From Verrucomicrobium sp. (lineage in GTDB: Bacteria > Verrucomicrobiota > Verrucomicrobiia > Methylacidiphilales > GAS474), in assembly GCA_028283855.1 (NCBI GenBank), contig JAPWJX010000004.1, forward strand, positions 62,001 through 126,000: a stretch of DNA of 64,000 nucleotides. The letters run 5' to 3'. The notes below the pieces were generated by a model, which had not been told where the DNA came from, ran no database searches, and saw only the letters and a list, made by a program, of their open reading frames with translations. A program made the position numbers and the translations under genes. Positions 37,294 through 45,712 of the stretch are shown here, piece after piece; position 1 is the first letter of the stretch, and each line of letters begins with the position of its first letter.

Positions 37294-38394
37294 TTAGCGC
37301 GCTTTCAGGGTCACCGCTTGGCTGTTGCGCAGGACGAAGGCGCCCTGCCGCTTCACGGTGGCGATGGTGAAGGAGACGGAATCGCCCGGCTTCACGCCGC
37401 GCAGCTGGCGGGGCAGGGAATCGGTGTCCACGATCGGCACGGTGCCGACCTGCACCAGCAGGACGCCCGTGGGGATGCCCACGGCGGCGGCGGGGCTGCC
37501 CTTCACGACGTCGGAAACCAAAAGGCCGCTGGTGCTGGGCAGGCCGAAGGCCTCCGCCAGCTCCGGCGTGACGGCCTGGAGCCCCAGGCCGAAGCGGTCC
37601 CGCACGATGTCGGTCAGGGGGACGGGTTTCGGAGCGGGCTTTTCCCCCTTGGCGATGGCGATGGCGTCGGCCGCCCAGGCGCCGACCTTGGCGCCGGGAA
37701 TGGCGAAGCCGATCGACTCGATCCCCGCGCCGGTCGTCTTGGCATTGGAGAGGCCGACGAATTTTCCCTCGATGTCGACGAGCGCGCCGCCGCTGTTGCC
37801 GGGGTTGATGGCGGCGTCGGTCTGGAGGAGGCCCTCGATGGGCCCGTCGGACGTTTCGACCCGGCGCTCCTTGGCGCTGAGGATGCCGGAGGAGACGCTG
37901 CTCTGGTAGCCGATGGGGTCGCCGATGGCGACGACGGTTTCCCCCAGCAGGTTCGGGGAGAGGTCGGCGGGGGCCAGGCTCAGGTAGGGGAGGGGCTTCT
38001 TGGCGTCGACCTTGAGGAGGGCCAGGTCGGCGTCCTCGTCGGCGTCCAGGAGCTGCGCGGGCAGGCTGGTGCCGTCGGTCAGGACCACCTTGATCTTCCC
38101 CTTGTCGTCGGCGCGGCCGACGATGTGGGCGCAGGTGACGATGTAGCCGTCCGGGGAAATGAGGACGCCGGAGCCGAGGGTGGAGAGCTTCTGCCGCACG
38201 TTGTAGTAGCGGCCGAAGAACTGGTCGAACGGGTCGGCGACCTGCCGCTGCACGACGCGCTCGCTGTAGATGTTCACCACGGCGGGGCGGGTTTTTTCCA
38301 CGACCTTGACCAGGGGCTCGTCGGCGGGGGTGAGGGCGTGGGCCTGGGGGAGGAAAAAGAGGGTCGCCAGGACGGCGGCGATTCGTAGTTTCAT
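37294..38394 (-). CDS. Periplasmic trypsin-like protease of the DegP/HtrA family
   Basis: 366 residues: signal peptide (MKLRIAAVLATLFFLPQAHA), trypsin-like domain, one PDZ domain. Catalytic triad: His90 in VTCAHIVGR, Asp123 in DADLALLKV and Ser201 in INPGNSGGALV. The PDZ domain (about 265-350) has GLLVSDVVKGSPAAAVGIP. With one PDZ it is closer to DegS/HhoB than to DegP. It likely handles misfolded envelope proteins, fitting the downstream secA. It is divergent from the DUF2851 gene with only 11 bp between start codons. Confidence 0.92.
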   Translation of the reverse strand: MKLRIAAVLATLFFLPQAHALTPADEPLVKVVEKTRPAVVNIYSERVVQRQVADPFDQFFGRYYNVRQKLSTLGSGVLISPDGYIVTCAHIVGRADDKGKIKVVLTDGTSLPAQLLDADEDADLALLKVDAKKPLPYLSLAPADLSPNLLGETVVAIGDPIGYQSSVSSGILSAKERRVETSDGPIEGLLQTDAAINPGNSGGALVDIEGKFVGLSNAKTTGAGIESIGFAIPGAKVGAWAADAIAIAKGEKPAPKPVPLTDIVRDRFGLGLQAVTPELAEAFGLPSTSGLLVSDVVKGSPAAAVGIPTGVLLVQVGTVPIVDTDSLPRQLRGVKPGDSVSFTIATVKRQGAFVLRNSQAVTLKAR

Positions 38395-38405
38395 GGGGAA
38401 GTTCC

Positions 38406-39659
38406 ATGGAAGCAGATTTGGCCGCCCGATACCAGACCGTCCGCGCCGCCGCCCCCGCCCGGCCCGACGCGGCGGGGCTCCTGGCCCTCTGGCTCGACCA
38501 GTTCACCGCCCGCCCCCTGCGGGACGAGGCCGGGCGCGCGTGGACCGTCGTCCAGCCCGGCGTGCCGGAGAGCACGGGCGGGCTGCGGCTGGCGGAGGCC
38601 GTCCTGCGTGCGGAGGACGGGGAGCTCCGCTCCGGCCCGGTGACCGTCGGCGGCGCCGCCCCCGCGATCGACCTTCTGGCCGTGGTGTGGGAGCCGGGGG
38701 AAGTTTCCGGCCCGCACGTGGCCCTGCGGGACCAATTGGCCGCGCCGTGGCCGGAGCTGGCCCCGCTGTTGGAAACGCCCGCTCCCGATTTTTCCGGGGG
38801 GTCCGCTCTCTCCGTCGCCGAGCCCCTGCCGCTGGTCCGCGCGGCGGGCCTCTTCCGCCTGCGGCGGAAGGCGCGGCGGCTGAAACTGCGCCGCCGGGCC
38901 GTGGGCCTGCGCCAGCTGTTGTGGGAGGAGCTGGCCGGGGCCCTGGGCTACCACCGGAACCAGGCCCCTTTCCGCCACCTGGCCCGGCGGCTGCCCGCCT
39001 CCCTCCTGGAACCGCTGGAGGCGGGGGACCGGGCGGGCCTTCTCTTCGGCGTCGCCGGGCTCCTGCCGGAGGGGGACCTGCGCGCTTTGCCCGCGCCCGC
39101 GCAGGACGCGGCGCGCATTTTATGGGACCGCTGGTGGAAAGCCCGCGCGGCCTTCGACTACGCCGTGCTTCCCGCCTCCAGCTGGAGCCGGACGCAGATC
39201 CGCCCCGCCAACCGCCCGGAGCGGCGGCTTGCCGCGCTGGCCGTCCTGCTGCCCCATTTGGACCGGTTGGAGCGGGCGGTCGCCCGGCGGGACGCCGCCG
39301 CCTTCGCCCGCGTCTGCGCGGAGGCCCACGACCCGTTCTGGAGCCGCCACGCCGCCTGGAAGGGAAAGCCCGCGCCGAAGCCGCTCCTCTTGGTCGGCGC
39401 GGAGCGGCTCGACGACCTGGTCCACAACCTCTTTTGGCCCCTCGTCGCCCAGGAGGATCCGGATGCCGCCGCGGCGGCCTTGGAAGCCCTCCCGGCGGCG
39501 GAAAGCCGCCCGGCCCGCCAGGTGCGGGAGCTTCTCTTTGGTGATGCCCCGGCCCGGCCCCTGCGGCGGGCCCTCTTTCAGCAGGGCCTTTTGGAACTGC
39601 GGCGGGACGCCCCCGGCGCGAAGGCGCTGGAACGGCTGGCGGGGCGCTTTGCCTCTTGA
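38406..39659 (+). CDS. DUF2851 family protein
   Basis: 417 residues, soluble and arginine/alanine-rich. Conserved blocks LLWEELAGALGYHRNQAPFR, LLFGVAGLLPEGDL and SSWSRTQIRPANRPERRLAA match DUF2851, a family scattered among Bacteroidetes and PVC bacteria with no assigned function. The start is ATG 38406, only 11 bp from the divergent protease start. If correct, the promoters of each gene must lie inside the other; a later start cannot be excluded. Confidence 0.75.
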   Translation: MEADLAARYQTVRAAAPARPDAAGLLALWLDQFTARPLRDEAGRAWTVVQPGVPESTGGLRLAEAVLRAEDGELRSGPVTVGGAAPAIDLLAVVWEPGEVSGPHVALRDQLAAPWPELAPLLETPAPDFSGGSALSVAEPLPLVRAAGLFRLRRKARRLKLRRRAVGLRQLLWEELAGALGYHRNQAPFRHLARRLPASLLEPLEAGDRAGLLFGVAGLLPEGDLRALPAPAQDAARILWDRWWKARAAFDYAVLPASSWSRTQIRPANRPERRLAALAVLLPHLDRLERAVARRDAAAFARVCAEAHDPFWSRHAAWKGKPAPKPLLLVGAERLDDLVHNLFWPLVAQEDPDAAAAALEALPAAESRPARQVRELLFGDAPARPLRRALFQQGLLELRRDAPGAKALERLAGRFAS

Positions 39660-39701
39660 AATGCCTCTGCGGGGCGGCAAACTGGAGCTTCCTTCCCGTC
39701 G

Positions 39702-40253
39702 ATGAAGCGTGCGGCCTTTTCCCTCTTTTCCTGGGCGTTCCTGGGGTTTTCCGCCTGGGCTGCGCCCGCGACCCTGGCCGGGCTTACCCTGGCCGTCCCC
39801 GCCGGATGGGCGGGCTACGCCTCCACGACGCCCAACTGCCTGGCCGAGTGGGAGGCCGACGGCGACGTCACCGTCTCCGCCTATTATTTCGGCAGCGCCC
39901 ATGCCGAGCTGCCCGAAAAGACGCTGGGCCGCTGGGCCAGCACCATGACCACGCCGGAGGGCAACGCCGTCCCCGGCCGCATCAGCACCCGCAAACTGGG
40001 ACAGGGGAAAGACACGGTCACCGCCACCGAGATCGACCTCTACGGCACTTACCGCGATCCCTTGGGCGGCCCCGCCCCCGGCCTGCCCGCGCTGCCCCGG
40101 CCCGGCCAGGGCCTTTTGGGCGCGGTCCTCGATTACCCGGGCGGCCCGCTTTATCTTTGCGTGACCGGCCCGGAAGAGGCCGTCCGGGCCCAGGAACGGG
40201 CCTTCTCCCGCATGGTCGACGGGGCGCATCGTGGGCAAAAGGAGATGCCCTAA
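39702..40253 (+). CDS. Secreted orphan protein
   Basis: 183 residues with a signal peptide (MKRAAFSLFSWAFLGFSAWA). The mature part starts APATLAGLTLAVPAGWAGY and looks beta-rich, in the style of small periplasmic proteins that carry an AVPAGW strand at the N-terminus. The family is not firmly recognised. It lies 42 bp after the DUF2851 gene and 44 bp before the phosphatase-RpiB-GlyA fusion, and could be cotranscribed with both. Confidence 0.6.
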   Translation: MKRAAFSLFSWAFLGFSAWAAPATLAGLTLAVPAGWAGYASTTPNCLAEWEADGDVTVSAYYFGSAHAELPEKTLGRWASTMTTPEGNAVPGRISTRKLGQGKDTVTATEIDLYGTYRDPLGGPAPGLPALPRPGQGLLGAVLDYPGGPLYLCVTGPEEAVRAQERAFSRMVDGAHRGQKEMP

Positions 40254-40297
40254 ACGGTTGCGGCGTGGCGGGTTGCGGCTAGCTTAAGGATTCCCGG

Positions 40298-42487
40298 ATG
40301 AAACAGGTCCTTTTTATTTGTACCGGCAACATCTGCCGGAGCCCGATGGCCGAGGGGCTCTTCCGGGACCTGGTGAAGGGGCGCAAGGACATCCAGGTGG
40401 GCTCGGCCGGGATCGGCGCCATCTCCGGCCAGCCGCCCAGCCTCCACTCCGTCGAGGTGATGGAGGAGCTGGGCATCGACATCAGCCGCATCCGCAGCCG
40501 CCCGATCAACGCGGACATGGTCCGCAAGTCCGACTTCATCTTTTGCATGACCTACGGGCACCTCGACTCGATGCTCATGCTCTTCCCGCAGGCGGCGGAC
40601 AAGATCTACCTGGTGCGGGAGTTCGAGCCCGGCCTGCCCGTCATCGCCCGCGAAGTGCCCGACCCCATCGGCTGCCCGCGCGACGTCTACCGCCACGCGC
40701 GGGACCAGATCGCCGGGGCGCTTCCCTCCCTCCTCGACTTCGTCCTCCACGCCTCCGCCGGGCCGGAGGAGGCCGTCCCCGGCCGCAAGGTCTTCCTGGC
40801 CGCCGATCATGACGGCGTGGCCCTCAAGGAATCCCTGCGGGACTGGTTCCGCCGCCGGGAAATTTCCGTGGAGGACTGCGGCGCCTTTTCCGGCGAGGTG
40901 GGCGACTACCGCGACTACGCGGGCCGCGTCGCCCGCGCCGTGGCGGAGGGGGACGCCCTCTGCGGCGTCCTCATCTGTGATTCCGGCCTGGGGCTGAGCA
41001 TCGCCGCGCACAAGGTGCCCGTCCCCGGGGCCCGCGCCGCCCTCATCGGCGATCCCGCCGCCGCCCGCGCCAGCCGCCGGGACCACGACGCCAACATCCT
41101 TTGCCTGGCCGCGCGCGGCACCAAGCCGCAGCGGGCCATCGAAATCCTGGAAGCCTGGTTTGAAGCCGGGTTTGCCGCCAACCTCCCACCCCAACCCCCG
41201 AAGACGATTCAGAAAATGGACTCCCTCTCCCCCGCAAAGAACCACCCGCAGCCGCCCTCCCTCCAGCAGGCCGATCCCCAGATCGCCTCCCTCATCGCCA
41301 AGGAGGCCGTCCGCCAAGGGGAGAACATCGAGCTGATCGCCTCGGAAAACTTCACCAGCCGCGCCGTCATGGAGGCGCAGGGCTCCTGCCTGACCAACAA
41401 GTACGCGGAGGGCTACCCCGGCCGCCGCTGGTACGGCGGCTGCGAATACGTCGACGAGATCGAGCAGCTGGCCATCGACCGTGCCAAGCAGCTCTTCGGC
41501 GCGGAATACGTCAACGTCCAGCCCCACTCCGGCTCCCAGACGAACATGGCCGTCTACTTCGCCTTCCTGAAACCCGGGGACACCATCCTGACCATGGACC
41601 TCTCCCACGGCGGGCACCTGACCCACGGCCACAAGATGAACTTCTCCGGCCGCTTCTACAACGTGGTCCATTACGGCGTGACGGAGAAGACGGAGACGGT
41701 CGACTACGACCACCTGGAAAAGCTGGCCCAGGAACACCGCCCCCGGATGATCACCGCCGGGGCCTCCGCCTACTCCCGCGTCATCGACTTCGCGCGGCTG
41801 GGGAAGATCGCCCAGTCCGTCGGCGCGCTGCTCCTGGTCGACATGGCCCACATCGCCGGCCTCGTCGCGGCGGGCGTCCATCCCTCCCCCGTCCCGCACG
41901 CCGACTTCGTCACCACCACCACCCACAAGACCCTGCGCGGCCCGCGCGGCGGCATCATCCTGGCCAAGGAAAAGTACGGCAAGGAACTCGACTCCCAGGT
42001 CTTCCCCGGCATCCAGGGCGGCCCGCTGGTCCACGTCATCGCCGCCAAGGCCGTCTGCCTGGGCGAGGCCCTGCGGCCCGAGTTCAAGGAATACCAGAAA
42101 CAGGTCGTCCAGAACGCCAAGGCCCTGTGCGAGGGGATGAAGAAGAACGGCTACCGCATCGTCTCCGGCACCACGGAGAACCACCTGATGCTCGTCGACC
42201 TCCGCCCGCACGACCTGACCGGCAAGGACGCGCAGGAAGCCCTGGACCGCGCGGGCATCACCATCAACAAGAACGCCATCCCCTTCGACACCGTTTCCCC
42301 CTTCAAGGCCGGCGGCATCCGCCTGGGCACCCCCGCCGTCACCACGCGCGGCATGAAGGCGGACGAGATGTTCGACATCGCCGACCTGATCGACGAGGCG
42401 CTCAAGCACCGCGGCCAGCCGGAAAAGCTCGAGGCGATCCGCGTGCAGGTGCGGGACCTCACCGCCCGCTTCCCGCTCCCTTATTAA
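40298..42487 (+). CDS. glyA: Three-domain fusion: LMW protein phosphatase - RpiB - serine hydroxymethyltransferase
   Basis: One open frame of 729 codons. Residues 1-150: LMW phosphatase with nucleophile Cys8 and Arg14 in [15 protein letters not shown] and the acid Asp in EVPDPIG. Residues ~164-290: ribose-5-phosphate isomerase B ([45 protein letters not shown]). Residues 307-729: GlyA, which transfers the serine hydroxymethyl group to tetrahydrofolate, with PLP Lys544 in [10 protein letters not shown]. An in-frame ATG at 41216 could start a separate GlyA, but no stop separates the parts and no good ribosome site precedes it. In Bacillus, ywlE, rpiB (ywlF) and glyA are neighbouring separate genes, so the order is ancestral and the joining is new. 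Confidence 0.88.
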   Translation: MKQVLFICTGNICRSPMAEGLFRDLVKGRKDIQVGSAGIGAISGQPPSLHSVEVMEELGIDISRIRSRPINADMVRKSDFIFCMTYGHLDSMLMLFPQAADKIYLVREFEPGLPVIAREVPDPIGCPRDVYRHARDQIAGALPSLLDFVLHASAGPEEAVPGRKVFLAADHDGVALKESLRDWFRRREISVEDCGAFSGEVGDYRDYAGRVARAVAEGDALCGVLICDSGLGLSIAAHKVPVPGARAALIGDPAAARASRRDHDANILCLAARGTKPQRAIEILEAWFEAGFAANLPPQPPKTIQKMDSLSPAKNHPQPPSLQQADPQIASLIAKEAVRQGENIELIASENFTSRAVMEAQGSCLTNKYAEGYPGRRWYGGCEYVDEIEQLAIDRAKQLFGAEYVNVQPHSGSQTNMAVYFAFLKPGDTILTMDLSHGGHLTHGHKMNFSGRFYNVVHYGVTEKTETVDYDHLEKLAQEHRPRMITAGASAYSRVIDFARLGKIAQSVGALLLVDMAHIAGLVAAGVHPSPVPHADFVTTTTHKTLRGPRGGIILAKEKYGKELDSQVFPGIQGGPLVHVIAAKAVCLGEALRPEFKEYQKQVVQNAKALCEGMKKNGYRIVSGTTENHLMLVDLRPHDLTGKDAQEALDRAGITINKNAIPFDTVSPFKAGGIRLGTPAVTTRGMKADEMFDIADLIDEALKHRGQPEKLEAIRVQVRDLTARFPLPY

Positions 42488-42499
42488 GCCTGGGTCGGC

Positions 42500-43369
42500 G
42501 TGGCCTTCCTCTCCCTCGTCGTCGCCGTCATCCTTTGGGGCAGTTCCCCCACCGCCATCAAGATGGGCATGGAGGGGGTGGACGGCACCCTCCTGATGCA
42601 GCTGCGGCTGGCTGGGGCGGCGCTGATCTGGCTGCCCCTCCTCCTGCGCTCCGGGCGCGGTCTGCCCCGGGGGGCGGCGCCGGCCTTGTTGGGCAGCGCC
42701 TTCCTCTCCGTCGCCGGGCCGCTTTGGCTCACCTGCATCGGCCTGCGTTACATCCCGGCCTCTACCGCCTCGATCCTCTTCGGCGTCGGGCCGCTGGCGG
42801 CGGTCCTCCTGGGCCATTTCTGCTGGGGAGAGCGGGCCAAGCCGCGGGACTTCCTTTTTTGCGCCTCGATCCTGGCCGGAGTGATGCTGGTCGTCGGCTG
42901 GCCGCGCGACTTCCATTTCTGGGGCTGCCTGCTGGTGCTCTTGGCGCAGGTCAGCTTCGTCTGCAGCGTCCACTGGTCGAAACGGATCATGCGCGAGGTT
43001 TCCAGCGCGGCCTACACCGCGTGGCTGATGGCTTTCGGCGCGCTGTTGTTCCTCCCCTTCACGCTGGGGACGGTGCGGGCCTGGCACTTCGCCCATCCCT
43101 TACGGGACGGCCTGGTCATCGCCTACCTGGCGGCCGGGCCGGGGGCTCTGGCCTACTGGCTTTGGAACCGCGGGGTGCGGGCTCTCCCGGGCGGCGTGGC
43201 AGGCCTCTTTCTGGGCCTGGAGCAGGTGACAGGGATCCTCCTGGCCGCCGCCCTCCTGGGAGAACGGCTGGGACCGCGCACTTTTTGGGGCGGCGCCCTG
43301 GTGATTGTGCCGATCCTGGCGGGCGCTTTTTATCAGTGGCGGCAGCCTCCGGCGGTCATTCCGGATTAG
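42500..43369 (+). CDS. EamA/DMT-superfamily transporter
   Basis: 289 residues with about ten hydrophobic helices in two EamA repeats; the second repeat includes YLAAGPGALAYWLWNRGV and GLFLGLEQVTGILLAAALLG. It starts with GTG 42500, 12 bp after the glyA stop. Likely a metabolite exporter with unknown substrate. It is a distant relative of the EamA protein at 27.7 kb. Confidence 0.82.
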   Translation: MAFLSLVVAVILWGSSPTAIKMGMEGVDGTLLMQLRLAGAALIWLPLLLRSGRGLPRGAAPALLGSAFLSVAGPLWLTCIGLRYIPASTASILFGVGPLAAVLLGHFCWGERAKPRDFLFCASILAGVMLVVGWPRDFHFWGCLLVLLAQVSFVCSVHWSKRIMREVSSAAYTAWLMAFGALLFLPFTLGTVRAWHFAHPLRDGLVIAYLAAGPGALAYWLWNRGVRALPGGVAGLFLGLEQVTGILLAAALLGERLGPRTFWGGALVIVPILAGAFYQWRQPPAVIPD

Positions 43370-43376
43370 GTCGTGT

Positions 43377-43419
43377 TAACGAACCGGAAGGGGGCGCGTT
43401 GGCCCTAGCTTTTTCCGGG
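43377..43419. terminator. Stem-loop after the EamA gene, sharing a 19-bp repeat
   Basis: TAACGAACCGGAAGGGGGC (43377-43395) is identical to 33529-33547. CCGGAA within it can pair with TTCCGG at about 43413-43418 after a T-rich run (CTTTTTCC). It may end the EamA transcript. Confidence 0.35.
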
Positions 43420-43455
43420 GCATTTCCGCCGGAAATACCCGAATAATAAGAAGCC

Positions 43456-43995
43456 ATGCAAAAGATCCTCTTCGTCGACACGGGCAACAGCGGCCGGTCC
43501 CCCATGGCGGAAGCCCTTTTTCGCCAGCAGCTGGGGAACCGCCTGGATATGGAGGTCTCCTCCGCCGGGACCGCGGTGACCGACGAGAAGGCCTTCCCGC
43601 ACGCCGTCACCGTGATGCAGGAGCGCGGCGTCGACCTCTCCGGCCACCGTCCCCGCCAGGTCACGGCGAAGATCCTGAAGGAGAGCGACCTGGTCTTCTG
43701 CATGACCGAGGGGCACCGCGATTCCCTCAGCCACTATTTCCCGGACGAAGCGCACAAGCTCCGCCTGCTCGGGGAGGCGGTTCCCGGCCTGAAGGCGGAG
43801 GCCATGGACGTCAAGGACCCCCATTTCGGTTCCGTCGAGGAATACCGCGCCACCCGCAACGTCCTGCGCGACGCCATGCCCCACGTGGAAGCCGCCGCCG
43901 ACAAGGCCGGCCTCTACGCCTCCCTGGCCAACGCCGAGTGGATCCGCATGGCGAAGGATTCCCTGCGGGAGATCCTGCGCGACCAGGTCAAATAG
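43456..43995 (+). CDS. LMW phosphatase homologue lacking the catalytic cysteine
   Basis: 179 residues with the low-molecular-weight phosphatase fold: P-loop ILFVDTGNSGRSPMAEALF and the C-terminal DPHFGSVEEYRATRNVLRD that usually carries the acid Asp. In the P-loop the nucleophilic Cys of C-x5-R is Asp8, and the second Cys is Gly. The rest of the loop, including the Arg, is kept. It should therefore bind phosphate or phosphoprotein but not hydrolyse it by the normal cysteine mechanism. It has a C-terminal helical extension of ~35 residues. The active paralogue is the N-terminal domain of the fusion at 40.3 kb. Confidence 0.82.
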   Translation: MQKILFVDTGNSGRSPMAEALFRQQLGNRLDMEVSSAGTAVTDEKAFPHAVTVMQERGVDLSGHRPRQVTAKILKESDLVFCMTEGHRDSLSHYFPDEAHKLRLLGEAVPGLKAEAMDVKDPHFGSVEEYRATRNVLRDAMPHVEAAADKAGLYASLANAEWIRMAKDSLREILRDQVK

Positions 43996-44004
43996 GCGGC
44001 GCGC

Positions 44005-44970
44005 CTAGGATTGCGCCGCCGGCGCCTGGTTGGGCGCCTCGATGCTTTGCTGCAGCTCCGCCTTGCGGGCGTAGAGGTCCCGGCTGAAGTTTTGCAGCCG
44101 CAGGGTGATCTCATGGCACTTCTGCACGGAATCGGCCAAGCCCGCCACGTGCGCCCGCAGCGGCGACTCGGCCGGGCAGTCAGCCTCCAGGAGATAGGCG
44201 AAGCCGAGGATCGAGGTGACCTGGTTGGAGAAATCGTGCGCCATCTTTCGCAGCTCGGTGGCGGCCGCCACGTCGTCCGCCAGGGGAAAGAACTGCGGCA
44301 GGCCGATTTCCCAGTCCGCCCGGCGGGTGATCTTCATGTTGACCCCGTCATTCTGCACCAGGGCCACTGGCCTCCCCAGGAACTCGACGGCGGCGGTGTC
44401 GTCCGTCACGGATTGCCCGGCCGCCTTCACCGCCGCGTAGGCTTCGGAGAGGAGGGAGCGGGAGAAAATCTGCGGCGTCTGCACCGCCCAGACCTTGGCG
44501 CGGTCCAGCGTGCGCGAGACGGTGCCGTCCGGGTTTGCCTCCTTGAGAGTGTCGATGGAGGGGTGGCCGCAGACGGCGGCCCCGTGCTCCCGGGCGGCGG
44601 CGAAGACCTTGTCGATCAAGGGCGCGTCCAGGAAGGGGCGCGCGCCGTCCTGGATCATGACGTAGTCCAGGCCGGGGTCGACGGCGGCCAGCCCCGCGGC
44701 GACCGAGTCCTGCCGCTCCGCCCCTCCGGGAATGACGCGGATGGGGACGGCGGGATCGGCGGGCAGCAGGGCGGCGACCGCCTCCTCCTTCCCGGCCGAG
44801 GTGACCACGACGACCTGCCGCACCTGCGGGGAAGCCAGGATCCGCTCCAGGGTGATCTGGAAGACCGTCTTCCCGAGAACGGGAGTGAAGAGCTTGTCGA
44901 ATCCGAGGCGGCGGCTGGAACCGGCGGCGGCCAGCACCACGCCCAGGCCGTGACCTTGCGCGGGGGCCAT
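44005..44970 (-). CDS. ispD: IspD fused to a histidine-kinase-like dimerisation (DHp) domain
   Basis: 321 residues. Residues 1-~230 are 2-C-methyl-D-erythritol 4-phosphate cytidylyltransferase of the MEP isoprenoid pathway: VVLAAAGSSRRLGFDKLF, DYVMIQDGARPFLD, VWAVQTPQIFSR and SVTDDTAAVEFLG. Residues ~235-305 are not part of IspD: ELRKMAHDFSNQVTSILGFA is an H-box of the HisKA type, followed by a second helix (QKCHEITLRLQNFSRD). No HATPase domain follows; the protein ends in an Ala/Pro/Gln tail. It is cotranscribed with mlaD (2-bp gap). In diderms ispD is usually a stand-alone enzyme or fused to IspF, so this fusion is unusual. Confidence 0.88.
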   Translation of the reverse strand: MAPAQGHGLGVVLAAAGSSRRLGFDKLFTPVLGKTVFQITLERILASPQVRQVVVVTSAGKEEAVAALLPADPAVPIRVIPGGAERQDSVAAGLAAVDPGLDYVMIQDGARPFLDAPLIDKVFAAAREHGAAVCGHPSIDTLKEANPDGTVSRTLDRAKVWAVQTPQIFSRSLLSEAYAAVKAAGQSVTDDTAAVEFLGRPVALVQNDGVNMKITRRADWEIGLPQFFPLADDVAAATELRKMAHDFSNQVTSILGFAYLLEADCPAESPLRAHVAGLADSVQKCHEITLRLQNFSRDLYARKAELQQSIEAPNQAPAAQS

Positions 44971-44972
44971 CG

Positions 44973-45698
44973 CTAGCGGCGCTCCTTGGCGCGCTCCGAG
45001 GCGACGTCCGAGTAGAAGAGGATGCCCCGTTCCCGCAGGTTGGAGATGAAGGCGGAGAGGTCGTTGGCCGTCTTGGGATCGCGCAGGAGGCGGCCCACGG
45101 TGCCCTTGCCGCTTTGGGCTTCCGCCAGGAGGGAGTCGATGCGGCCCATGGCGGAGCGCATGCTCTTGATGGCCTCCCGCAGGTCGGTCGTCGTCTCCGG
45201 AGTCAGCACCTCGTTGTTGAGCTTGGCGGAGATGGAGCGCAGCTCGTTGAGGACGGGCTGGGCCGCGTCCGTCAGGGAGGAAAGGCCCGGCGCGCGCTGG
45301 CCTTCCACGCGGTCCCCGTTTTTCAGGTAGGGCGCGTCGGAATCGGGGATGGGGTCGATCTGCACGTTGCGGTCCCCCAGGATGCCGACTTCCGCGATGC
45401 TGATGCGCGCGTCGCTGCGGATATGAAGGTTTTTGAAGATTTTCAAGTCCACGGAAACGCCCTGGCCGTCCTGCGCCGGGGAGGGGGCGCTGTTGACGAT
45501 GCCGATGGGCGCGCCCGCCAACTGGACGTCGGACCCCTTGAGCAGGCCGTCGGCGTTGGGGAAGTGGACGTGGATGGTGTAGGTCTTCGAGATCCCCTGG
45601 CCGAAGCGGCCGAAGACGATCACCAGGACGGCGATGACCGCCAGGGCGAGGAGGACGAAGACGCCCACTTTGAATTCAAGGCCTTTGTCGTGTTGCAT
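44973..45698 (-). CDS. mlaD: MlaD-like MCE-domain lipid-binding protein
   Basis: 241 residues: one N-terminal membrane helix (FKVGVFVLLALAVIAVLVIVFG), then an MCE domain (HFPNADGLLKGSDVQLAGAPIG, later ISIAEVGILGDRNVQID), then a helical tail. It forms the periplasmic hexamer that carries phospholipid between membranes for the MlaFE transporter. Third gene of mlaE-mlaF-mlaD. Confidence 0.93.
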   Translation of the reverse strand: MQHDKGLEFKVGVFVLLALAVIAVLVIVFGRFGQGISKTYTIHVHFPNADGLLKGSDVQLAGAPIGIVNSAPSPAQDGQGVSVDLKIFKNLHIRSDARISIAEVGILGDRNVQIDPIPDSDAPYLKNGDRVEGQRAPGLSSLTDAAQPVLNELRSISAKLNNEVLTPETTTDLREAIKSMRSAMGRIDSLLAEAQSGKGTVGRLLRDPKTANDLSAFISNLRERGILFYSDVASERAKERR

Positions 45699-45712
45699 AA
45701 TGGATGGGTCGG

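Noticed and set aside
40250-43096. Open frame of over 900 codons opposite the phosphatase-RpiB-GlyA gene
   Set aside because: Antisense shadow; it crosses three real genes.
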